This document shows positions 47,827 through 56,267 of a stretch of DNA of 64,000 nt, piece after piece. The notes below the pieces were generated by a model, which was given only the letters and a program-made list of their open reading frames with translations, ran no database searches and was not told the origin of the DNA. The DNA is from Tragulus kanchil. Its lineage: Eukaryota > Chordata > Mammalia > Artiodactyla > Tragulidae. The stretch is taken from NCBI GenBank assembly GCA_022376925.1, contig JAIOJX010000004.1, forward strand, positions 177,349,501-177,413,500, read 5' to 3'. Numbering within the stretch: position 1 is the stretch's first letter; each line of letters starts with the position of its first letter. The translations under genes were made by a program, and so were the position numbers.

Positions 47827-48884
47827 TGCTGCTAATCCTAACCCCGTGTCCTCCTGCAGCAGCTCCCTGGTCAACCCCACCAGAGTCTCTCTCACCACCT
47901 GTTCATGAAAGGACCAGTCCTTGGCCTCCTGCGTTTTCTCAGAAGGCACAGAGTGAAGAAGCACGGTTTTCTGTTGGCAGAGAACTGTTCTGCGGGCCTC
48001 TGGGCTTCGCCAGGGAACATTATCAAAATAGCCAGCAGGACACGACCGTGCGTGCATGTGGGGGCGCGAGCATGTGTTTTCTCGTTTCCTATTTGCAGCC
48101 CTGATCATTTCATACTAGGAGTCACTGGTTGGGAGCCGTGCGCTGATTCCTGAGCATCTCTGTGGGCGGCTGTCTGGCGGAGGCTCTTGCCCATCAGGCC
48201 TCGCAGTCCTCGCCTCTCCCGGGTCCCTATCTTCAGAGACTGGGCTTTCCCAGGGACCAGGTCGAAGCTGTGTGCTGCAGCCCAGCCACCTGGAGAATTT
48301 TCTCCATACAAACCTTTCCTCTGTTTTCTTCCTTCTCTTCTCCTTCAAAGCTAGAATTCCAGGGCAATTTCAGCGCTGAAAATGTCAGGAAGCTTCCTTC
48401 ACCAGCAAAGTTAATCCCCTCGTCTCCGGGAGTTACCCCTTCCCACGCCTCGCGGGCGGAGGAGACAGTAAGGATGTTTCAGACCCCATATCCCCTAGTT
48501 CAAGTGAAAAGCCAAGGAGATCAGTGAACGACTGAGCCTCCAGCTATCTCCCTACATACAACACTCCAGTTTCTCCTGCTTGCTTTTCTAGGCTGGGATT
48601 TTTCCTGCAAAGCATCTTTAGAACTCCTCAGCAGCTCTCCCCTGCCTCGCTGGCGGCGGGCCACCGCCCCGGCCACTTCTTAGCATGCCTTCGCCCTCTT
48701 CTCTGCCCCTGCCTCTTCCTCCCCGCCCCCTTCGCCCCTGCCTCTCGGGGCAGAGCCGACTGTACATCTTTTCCCCAAGAACTGGGATAAAGTTTCGCAA
48801 GCAGTTTAGCTCAGAGGTGAAACCTTCCCGTTCCCCACCCCCGGCGGCGCAGAGGAGGGAGGACGCCGCTCCAGCCCGTCTCAC
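47651..48884 (-). other. MCHR1: MCHR1 intron 1 (copy B acceptor to copy A donor)
   Basis: GT at 48884-48883 and AG at 47652-47651, with a pyrimidine-rich tract directly before the AG. Length is about 1.23 kb, phase 1. It holds mostly unique sequence; I see no SINE in it. The right part (from 48482) is the start of another duplicated segment. Confidence 0.85.
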
Positions 48885-48966
48885 CGGCCGAGGTGAGGTT
48901 ATCCCGGCCATCCGAGGTGTTGCTGGCATTGGGGCCGGTGGGCAGCAGCGAGGCTTCCAGGTCCAT
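48885..48966 (-). CDS. MCHR1: MCHR1 exon 1 coding part, copy A (in frame)
   Basis: Encodes the extracellular N-terminus. ATG is at 48966-48964, followed by 27 codons beginning MDLEASLLPTGPN, plus one base of a split Gly codon. Three N-glycosylation sequons are visible: N13 (NAS), N16 (NTS) and N23 (NLT), the positions known to be glycosylated in the human receptor. The exon ends at 48885 and is followed by the donor GTGAGA. The phase fits exon 2 copy B at 47650, giving 27+8+318 = 353 residues. I chose this Met because the family's functional 353-residue protein starts here, although the frame stays open upstream. Confidence 0.93.
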
Positions 48967-49161
48967 CCCGCCGGTGCCCGCGCCCGCTCGCCCGTCCGCC
49001 CACGCAGGCTGCAGCAGCCTCCCGCGCCCCCGCGGGTCCCGAGCCCGGGCGCCCAGAGCCCCGCAGTCCGGAAGGGGGTCTTCCTCTGGCGACTCGACAG
49101 CCTCCGCCGGCTCTGATCCCCACCGCTCTCCCCTCCCTCCTTCCGCGGCTCCCACTGACAT
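48967..49161 (-). other. MCHR1: In-frame N-terminal extension upstream of the MCHR1 start
   Basis: The MCHR1 frame remains open for 65 codons upstream of the MDLEAS start, beginning MSVGA at ATG 49161-49159. An in-frame TAG lies at 49167-49165, so this is the furthest ATG. Part of the extension (EEDPLPDCGA) resembles the N-terminal extension in the 422-residue human MCHR1 database entry as I remember it. It is rich in Gly, Arg, Ala and Pro, with no signal peptide. The human long form is reported to be poorly functional. Whether this is translated cannot be told from sequence. The same frame is open in the duplicate (50065-50259). Confidence 0.6.
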
Positions 49162-49983
49162 CACCTAGACATATTAACATTCGGAGGCAGATGCGCGTTA
49201 ACCTCTTCCATCCTGCGCCGCAGCTCCCGCTTCCGACTGCCTGCAGAGCCCTGCCGGCCGGTCAACCCTGAGGGGACCGGGCTCCCTTCCCTCCTACACT
49301 CGGGGCTGTGTCTCCCTTGCCACAAGGGCTGCTGCTGGCTGCAGACGAGGCTACAAGTCTCTCCAAGGGCGGTTGGGCTCCCTCCCTGTGGAGGAGCAAG
49401 GGAGCCTGGCCAGCCCCTCACCCCCTGTCCCGGTGCCGGGGCCGCGGGGCAGGGGCTGGGGTGGCTGTGCCCTGGGCTTGGGAAGGAAGGCTTGGACCAT
49501 GGCGAGCCTGCGTCCAGGACACCCTCGGCCCCATCACAGCCGATTCCAAGCTGAGGAGCTGCTGGCTGCTGATCAGAGGTGTGACCCCATATCCCTAGTT
49601 CAAGTGAAAAGCCAAGGAGATCAGTGAACGACTGAGCCTCCAGCTATCTCCCTACATACAACACTCCAGTTTCTCCTGCTTGCTTTTCTAGGCTGGGATT
49701 TTTCCTGCAAAGCATCTTTAGAACTCCTCAGCAGCTCTCCCCTGCCTCGCTGGCGGCGGCCACCGCCCCGGCCACTTCTTAGCATGCCTTCGCCCTCTTC
49801 TCTGCCCCTGCCTCTTCCTCCCCGCCCCCTTCGCCCCTGCCTCTCGGGGCAGAGCCGACTGTACATCTTTTCCCCAAGAACTGGGATAAAGTTTCGCAAG
49901 CAGTTTAGCTCAGAGGTGAAACCTTCCTGTTCCCCAGCCCCGGCGGCGCAGAGGAGGGAGGACGCCGCTCCACCCCGTCTCAC

Positions 49984-50064
49984 CGGCCGAGGAGAGGTTA
50001 TCCCGCCATCCGAGGTGTTGCTGGCATTGGGGCCGGTGGGCAGCAGCGAGGCTTCCAGGTCCAT
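49984..50064 (-). pseudogene. MCHR1: MCHR1 exon 1, copy B (1-base deletion)
   Basis: Duplicate of exon 1 with ATG at 50064-50062. It is identical through the two NxS/T sequons, then lacks one base in the Gly-Arg region near 50006, so the frame shifts before the donor. It also has a Thr-to-Ser-type substitution next to the donor. The donor GT (50083-50082 equivalent, actually at 49983-49982) is retained. Copy A keeps the frame, so copy A is the better reading. The difference is probably a sequencing or consensus error in one contig. Confidence 0.85.
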
Positions 50065-50900
50065 CCCGCCGGTGCCCGCGCCCGCTCGCCCGTCCGCCCA
50101 CGCAGGCTGCAGCAGCCTCCCGCGCCCCCGCGGGTCCCGAGCCCGGGCGCCCAGAGCCCCGCAGTCCGGAAGGGGGTCTTCCTCTGGCGACTCGACAGCC
50201 TCCGCCGGCTCTGATCCCCACCGCTCTCCCCTCCCTCCTTCCGCGGCTCCCACTGACATCACCTAGACATATTAACATTCGGAGGCAGATGCGCGTTAAC
50301 CTCTTCCATCCTGCGCCGCAGCTCCCGCTTCCGACTGCCTGCAGAGCCCTGCCGGCCGGTCAACCCTGAGGGGACCGGGCTCCCTTCCCTCCTACACTCG
50401 GGGCTGTGTCTCCCTTGCCACAAGGGCTGCTGCTGGCTGCAGACGAGGCTACAAGTCTCTCCAAGGGCGGATGGGCTACCTCCCTGTGGAGGAGCAAGGG
50501 AGCCTGGCCAGCCCCTCACCCCCTGTACCGGTGCCTGGGCCGCGGGGCAGGGGCTGGGGTGGCTGTGCCCTGAGCTTGGGGAAGGAAGGCTTGGACCATG
50601 GCGAGCCTGCGTCCAGGACACCCTCGGCCCCATCACAGCGCCCGGATGGATTCCAAGCTGAGGAGCTGCTGGCTGCTGATCAGAGGTGACTCAGGTCACC
50701 GTGTGGCCAGGGACTTGGGGGCCAGAAAGGGACGAACTCCGTTCTGCCCAGGATCAGCAGGGAGCAGGCTTACAGATATTTTAGTTCTCTAAACGCTGTG
50801 AGGCCCTTGAGAATTTACCTGGAATCCTGGAGACAAATTTCAGGGCAAAGGCCGCCCAGCCTAAGGGGGCAAAGCATTGAGGGAATTCTCCTGCTGCCAG

Positions 50901-50918
50901 CCCCCCCCCCCCCCCCCC
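50901..50918 (+). repeat. Poly-C run
   Basis: Eighteen C in a row (G run on the MCHR1 strand), with the partner in duplication 15 at 52,030-52,046 about one base shorter. Such runs are error-prone to sequence. Confidence 0.9.
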
Positions 50919-51002
50919 GGTGCCCCTCACAGCCAGCCCAGAGCCACCTCCACACCTGCTGCCAGACTCGAGCCAGGGGTTCAAGCTGACCACTTGTTTG
51001 CG

Positions 51003-51135
51003 TGCTAACTCGTTTCATTCATGTTCAATTCTTTGCGACCCTATGGATTGTAGCCCACCAGGCTCCCCTGTTCATGGGATTCTCCAGGCGAGAATACTGG
51101 AGTGGGTAGCCATTTCCTTCTCCAGAGGATCTTCT
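51003..51135 (-). mobile_element. Bov-A part of a Bov-tA, truncated
   Basis: CTATGGATTGTAGCCCACCA, GAATACTGGAGTGGGTAGCC, ending at TCCAGAGGATCTTC. The tRNA head does not follow; a young SINE begins instead. The copy is at 52,131-52,263. Confidence 0.9.
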
Positions 51136-51149
51136 TCTTCTTTTTTTTA

Positions 51150-51411
51150 ATGGCCTCTTATTGTTTTTTTTGTTGTTTTGTTTTTTAATTTATTTATTTT
51201 CATCCATCTTTATTCTTTGGCCTGTGTGGGCCTCCACTCTCGTTGCAGAGCACTGGCTCTGGGCCCATGCGCTCCTGAGCAATGACTTGTCACTGGACAA
51301 ACCGGTCCAGCAGCTCCAGGGCATGTGGAATCCTCCCGGGCCAGAGATCGAACCGGTGCCCCACTGCACTGCAAGGCAGACTCTTTACCCACTGGGCCAC
51401 CAGGGAAACCC
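51150..51411 (-). mobile_element. Young CHR-like SINE, short 3' form
   Basis: TGGCCTCTTATTG then a T/G-rich tail, CATCCATCTTTATTCTTTGG, GCAGAGCACTGGCTCTGGGC, and head CCACCAGGGAAACCCA. The copy is at 52,278-52,539. Confidence 0.9.
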
Positions 51412-52539
51412 AAAGGGGAGGGTAGCAGGAGGAAACTGCAGCATGACAGATTCTGTCAGGCCTCAGTCATTGTTTTCGGGACAAGCACTTGTGTGTACGT
51501 GGCTTTTCCTAGTGATAATTCAAGGAGCAGGCATGAGGGAGTGAGGACAATGAGACAGGAAAGGAGGCAGAGCCAAGAGAAGGTGAATTATCAACATCAC
51601 TGTTGTGGACAAGGGGAGCTTGTTCTATCCTTGAAAAGTGTATGGACTGTTTCCCAGAATCTTATGCTCAAAGGATGGGATGCAGGAACATGTATTTCCT
51701 CGACCGCTGGTTGAGTGTTGCCCCCTGATGGCGAGCCTGCGTCCAGGACACCCTCGGCCCCATCACAGCGCCCGGATGGATTTCAAGCTGAGGAGCTGCT
51801 GGCTGCTGATCAGAGGTGACTCAGGTCACCGTGTGGCCAGGGACTTGGGGGCCAGAAAGGGACGAACTCCGTTCTGCCCAGGATCAGCAGGGAGCAGGCT
51901 TACAGATATTTTAGTTCTCTAAACGCTGTGAGGCCCTTGAGAATTTACCTGGAATCCTGGAGACAAATTTCAGGGCAAAGGCCCCCCCGCCTAAGGGGGC
52001 AAAGCATTGGGGGAATTCTCCTGCTGCCACCCCCCCCCCCCCCCCCGGTGCCCCTCACAGCCAGCCCAGAGCCACCTCCACACCTGCTGCCAGACTCGAG
52101 CCAGGGGTTCAAGCTGACCACTTGTTTGCGTGCTAACTCGTTTCATTCATGTTCAATTCTTTGCGACCCTATGGATTGTAGCCCACCAGGCTCCCCTGTT
52201 CATGGGATTCTCCAGGCGAGAATACTGGAGTGGGTAGCCATTTCCTTCTCCAGAGGATCTTCTTCTTCTTTTTTTTAATGGCCTCTTATTGTTTTTTTTG
52301 TTGTTTTGTTTTTTAATTTATTTATTTTCATCCATCTTTATTCTTTGGCCTGTGTGGGCCTCCACTCTCGTTGCAGAGCACTGGCTCTGGGCCCATGCGC
52401 TCCTGAGCAATGACTTGTCACTGGACAAACCGGTCCAGCAGCTCCAGGGCATGTGGAATCCTCCCGGGCCAGAGATCGAACCGGTGCCCCACTGCACTGC
52501 AAGGCAGACTCTTTACCCACTGGGCCACCAGGGAAACCC

Positions 52540-53182
52540 AAAGGGGAGGGTAGCAGGAGGAAACTGCAGCATGACAGATTCTGTCAGGCCTCAGTCATTG
52601 TTTTCCGGGACAAGCACTTGTGTGTACGTGGCTTTTCCTAGTGATAATTCAAGGAGCAGGCATGAGGGAGTGAGGACAATGAGACAGGAAAGGAGGCAGA
52701 GCCAAGAGAAGGTGAATTATCAACATCACTGTTGTGGACAAGGGGAGCTTGTTCTATCCTTGAAAAGTGTATGGACTGTTTCCCAGAATCTTATGCTCAA
52801 AGGATGGGATGCAGGAACATGTTCCCAGTTGCCTCGACCCCGCTGGTTGAGTGTTGCCACTGGGGTGTTAACTCTGCACTCGCGGGTGCACAGAAGGAGC
52901 AGATTCCTGTAGCACCCAATGCAGCAGAAAGCGAAGAGATGTGCAGCTCACACTTGAGGCAAGAGGCTGTCAGCGCAAAGTGAGTCCTGTGCGGGAGCCA
53001 AGAGGCTTCTGGGAGAAAAGCAAACAGACGCAAGGTGCCTGCCAGAGGCGAGACGTCTCAGCTCAAGATCAGATGCGTCCACACACATCTGTCTGCTGCA
53101 GCTGGAGCTGGAGGCACAGGTGACCGAGGGAGATGTGACATGGGTGGACAGAAGCACCCCATCTAGAAGAAGATTACAGGAC
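52540..53182. other. No recognised feature
   Basis: Unique DNA; the left part up to 52,863 also occurs at 51,412-51,727. Confidence 0.5.
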
Positions 53183-53510
53183 CTCCCAGGTGGCTCAGTG
53201 GTAAAGAATCCACCTGCCAATGCAGGAGGCATGGGTTTGATCCCTGATCGAGGAAGATCCCACATGCTGTGGAGCAACGAAGCTTGAGAGCCACGACTAT
53301 TAAGCCTGTGCTCTAGAGCCTCGGAGCAGCAGCTATTGATCCCATGTGCCACAACTCCCGAAGCCTGTGTGCCCTAGAGTCCAAGTTCCACAAGAGAAGC
53401 CTCTACAGTAAGAAGCCTGCTCACTGGGACAAAGAGTAACTCCCACTCGCCGTAACCAGAGAAAAGTCCAAGCAGCAACGAAGCCCCAGTACAGCCAAAA
53501 ATAAACTTTA
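53183..53510 (+). mobile_element. CHR-2/Bov-tA-head type SINE, long form
   Basis: GGACCTCCCAGGTGGCTCAG head, GGTTTGATCCCTGATCGAGG, then CAACGAAGC and CTCGCCGTAACCAGAG repeats and an AAAATAAACTTTAAAA tail. Confidence 0.9.
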
Positions 53511-53999
53511 AAAAGTATTTTTTTAAGAAAAGAAGACTATTGCAATAGTCCAGCTGAAATAAGATGGTGTCTTAGATCGGGGAGGTGGGAGTGGGGAGAA
53601 ATGGTGGGTGTCCGTGCATGACTTCGAGCCCCAAGGGTTTGCTGAACTTTGAACCAGAAATATACGGGAGAAACGGACCTCAAGGATGACTCCTAGGTTT
53701 TTGGTCCAAACACCTGGCAGAGTGGAGACAGGGAAGTCTGTGAGAGAAGAAGATTTGGAGAAGTGAAGCATTCTGGGTAGATGTATTACATCTGAGATGT
53801 CGAGTAGCATCTGAGTGAAAATGTTGGGCAGTATTGGATGTGAGTCAGACGTTCCAGGGAGGGTCACGCCTGGAGCTGTGAAGTTAAATGGTCGGCACTG
53901 GATGAGCTCATCTAGGGTGAGGGCGACTGGAAAAAAATTGTGAGGAGTTGGCCCTGGGATATGCCAGAGTTCACAGGCTGGGAACATGAGCCTTAGCGC
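53511..53999. other. No recognised feature
   Basis: Unique DNA. A minus-strand frame of 154 codons (53,523-53,987) has no recognised domain and probably is chance. Confidence 0.45.
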
Positions 54000-54200
54000 C
54001 TACGGCTTCCTCCATCCTCTCCCTGCCATGGTTTCCCCACCGCCATCCACTCACTCATCCATCCATCCTTTCATCCAGCAAATTGTTCTTGAGCCTCTCC
54101 TGTATACCGGGCACTGTGCTAGGCTCTGTGGACACAGTGAAAACCAGCGCCTGGTATCAAGGAGCTTCAACAACAGAGTTGGGAGAGACAAATAATAAGT
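54000..54200. mobile_element. Ancient LINE-like relic
   Basis: TCATCCATCCATCCTTTCAT, CAAATTGTTCTTGAGCCTC, GGGCACTGTGCTAGGCTCT and GGAGCTTCAACAACAGAG follow a common old mammalian repeat layout. Family not assigned. Confidence 0.5.
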
Positions 54201-54214
54201 AAGCTAATACGAGG

Positions 54215-54340
54215 AGGGCATGGCAACCACTCTGGTATTCTTGCCTGGAGAATCCCATGGACAGAGGGACTTGGTGGGTTACGGTCATAAATCACAGAGT
54301 CAGACATGACTGAGGCAACTTCGCACACAGGCACAAACCA
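54215..54340 (+). mobile_element. Bov-A fragment of a Bov-tA
   Basis: GGCATGGCAACCACTCTGGT, CTTGCCTGGAGAATCCCATG and CAGAGTCAGACATGACTGAG. The head is missing. Confidence 0.87.
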
Positions 54341-54399
54341 GTACATATCTTGCTCCAGACTTCAATCCAGACAGGTCCAGGTACCTTAATCATGAAGGG

Positions 54400-55030
54400 A
54401 TTTAGTTGTTTATGAAAGCACAGCTCTGGAATCATGCTAGACAAAATGCCTCTGCCTGATTGGAGAAATTTAAACCATGACCGAGCAGCAAGGGAACCTG
54501 GGACGGGAGGTTTTAGCTTCCCAGCCTTTCATGCTCGGGGTGGGGTGGAGTGGAGAGGGTGAACACCGAGTCAGTCAGTCCACAATTGATAGGGACAGAG
54601 TAGAATAGGTAGGTGGTTGTAGAGTCCTAGTAGGGATTGGTAGGTAGAAGGGAGACACCCGAGAAAGGTTGGGAGGCCAGTGAGATGATAACTCAGGAGA
54701 GCTGCTCCTTGTTCAGTAAAGCAGGCTTGACTGGGTATAAACAGCTGATGAAGGAGGAGCTGGTGATGATGGATGCCTTGCATCTGTGTCTACTTGAGGG
54801 GGGCGGTCTTCTACCACCCTATATATATTGCTGCCCACTCAATCGAAGGAGAGCAGAGCAGAGCTGTCCTGCCTGCCTGCTTGCACCACTTATAAGTATC
54901 CTATCCTAATAAATGCTTTTCTTAGAGGATAAATCCTTGTCTATCACTCTGCTTCTCACTGAATTCCTTCTGCGTTGAGGCACGAAGAACCTGAGCCTCA
55001 GTGAGTCCAGACGTTGGGTGAGTGCTGGAT
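54400..55030 (+). mobile_element. ERV LTR-like sequence
   Basis: A TATA-like CTATATATATTGC at 54,821 is followed 80-90 bases later by AATAAATGCTTTTC (54,908), then TCTATCACTCTGCTTCTCAC and the U5-like CTGAATTCCTTCTGCG. This TATA, R and poly(A) layout is typical of LTRs. Its end aligns with the reverse LTR at 18,130-18,840. The left boundary is uncertain, and no retroviral gene follows. Confidence 0.6.
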
Positions 55031-55195
55031 TAAGTCCCAGCCCCGTGGGTTTGAGTCCCAGACAGGGTTTTGACTGGGATTGAATCCTGACTGTGTGGGT
55101 TCAAGTCCCAAGCAGGGTGTTGGCTGGGGTTAAGCCTTAGCCACATGGGTTCGAGTCCCAAGCAGGATTCAATCAGGTCTGGGACCTGGGTTTAA
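55030..55195 (+). repeat. Three imperfect 50-base tandem repeats
   Basis: Units begin near 55,030, 55,074 and 55,124. Each has a GTGGGTT(T/C)(G/A)AGTCCCA or ATGGGTTCGAGTCCCA core followed by AGCAGG or GACAGG. A partial fourth unit has CTGGGTTTAAGTCTC. They lie directly after the LTR-like end, where an ERV leader would be. Confidence 0.8.
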
Positions 55196-55811
55196 GTCTC
55201 AAATCGAGGTAAAACTCTTTCACAATGACCGGTGACTCGCGCGGTAGGCAATGAACGGGATGATGGGAACGGCTTGGGTTCTCTAGAGAGGAGCGGTAGG
55301 GACGCCCTCCTTGAGGAGGATTCAGGAGAAACCTCAGCGTCCACTCCACCACAGGTGCTGCGTTTAAGCCATATCTCATTCTCCTTGCCAGTGACTGAGG
55401 GCTGAGCATCCTTCATGGACACCCGCGGCACCTCTCCAAATCCTCTCGGCTGCATCTAGCTTATATGCCATTCACTGCTGCAGTGACCCTATTCTGACAG
55501 TCCCCAACCAGTTTCAGGTGCAGGTGCAGGTATGACTTGACCTTGCTGTGTCCAGGCCTGCCCCGTGTACTTTTTACCCCCATCCCAATCCTCTCTGTGA
55601 CTGTCACAACTTGGACGAGGGGGCCCCGTGGAATGCCCGTGCTGGAGGGACCAGGAAGTTCAGGGAGCATTCCCTCCTTAGGGTGAGCCCTTAGCCAGTG
55701 GGGCCTGGAAGTCATGGAGAAATGCTTTTCCTGAGACAGATTTCATATGCCTTCTCAGGAATCCCATGGAGTGCAATATCTGGTCACTTATCATGGTGGG
55801 TAAGCCCACCT
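55196..55811. other. No recognised feature
   Basis: Unique or unrecognised DNA; may include ERV leader remnant, but I see no coding motif. Confidence 0.45.
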
Positions 55812-56037
55812 GGTCATGCCTGCTAAGTTGCTTCGTTTGTGTCTGAGTCTTTGTTGCCCTATGCACTGTAGCCCACCAGGCTCCTCTGCCCAAGGGATTC
55901 TCCAGACAAGAATACCGGCAGGAGTTGCCACGCCCTTCTCCAGGAGATCTTCCCAATGCAGGGATGGAGCCTGCCTCTCTTACGTCTCCTGCATTGGCAG
56001 GCAGGGTCTTTACCACTAGTGCCACCTGGGAAGTCTG
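55812..56037 (-). mobile_element. Bov-tA SINE
   Basis: Reverse Bov-A part (GCACTGTAGCCCACCAGGCT, GGGATTCTCCAGACAAGAAT) and tRNA head (GTCTCCTGCATTGGCAGGCA, GCCACCTGGGAAGTC). Confidence 0.93.
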
Positions 56038-56267
56038 GATGAACCCATACTGCTCACTAACTCCTCCTGAGAACGGAACTTCTGACCTACTCTCCTCCAC
56101 GCCGTCTGACTCCTGACCTGCTGTGCAGCCCTGCCCGGCACCGTCATGAGGAAGATCAAACTGCCTACAGCAACAGACGCTTTCCCTCCCATCCATCGGC
56201 CCTATTCAGGGTGCTCCATATCTCCCAGACCACCCCTTCCGGTCACACGCCACTTGCCCTGTATTTT

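Larger units (their letters stand above)
48640..49330. promoter_or_regulatory. CpG-rich region over MCHR1 exon 1
   Basis: Strongly GC-rich with many CG dinucleotides, especially 48,960-49,060, in contrast to AT-rich flanks. It covers the first coding exon and its upstream extension and looks like a small CpG island at the 5' end of MCHR1. No TATA box was recognised. The duplicate lies at about 49,735-50,430. Confidence 0.6.
48482..50688. repeat. Direct duplication 14 (48482-49582 / 49583-50688), duplicates MCHR1 exon 1
   Basis: Offset 1098 over exon 1. The last 80 bases of the first copy lack a 9-base stretch present at 50,639-50,648. Small indels lie in GC-rich runs (48,659, 48,905, 49,440-49,480). 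Confidence 0.97.
50598..52863. repeat. Direct duplication 15 (50598-51727 / 51728-52863)
   Basis: Overlaps the end of duplication 14 by about 90 bases, so the segment at 49,498, 50,598 and 51,728 is present three times. The C-run length differs by about one base, and the end of the first copy (51,690-51,727) has lost about 10 bases. Confidence 0.97.

Noticed and set aside
53523..53987. 154-codon minus-strand frame
   Set aside because: No recognisable domain, no splice or Kozak context worth noting, and no supporting neighbour; a chance frame is likely.
55678..56196. 172-codon minus-strand frame
   Set aside because: Its centre is translated Bov-tA (ALVVKTLPANAGD and GRSPGEGRGN are typical SINE peptides).
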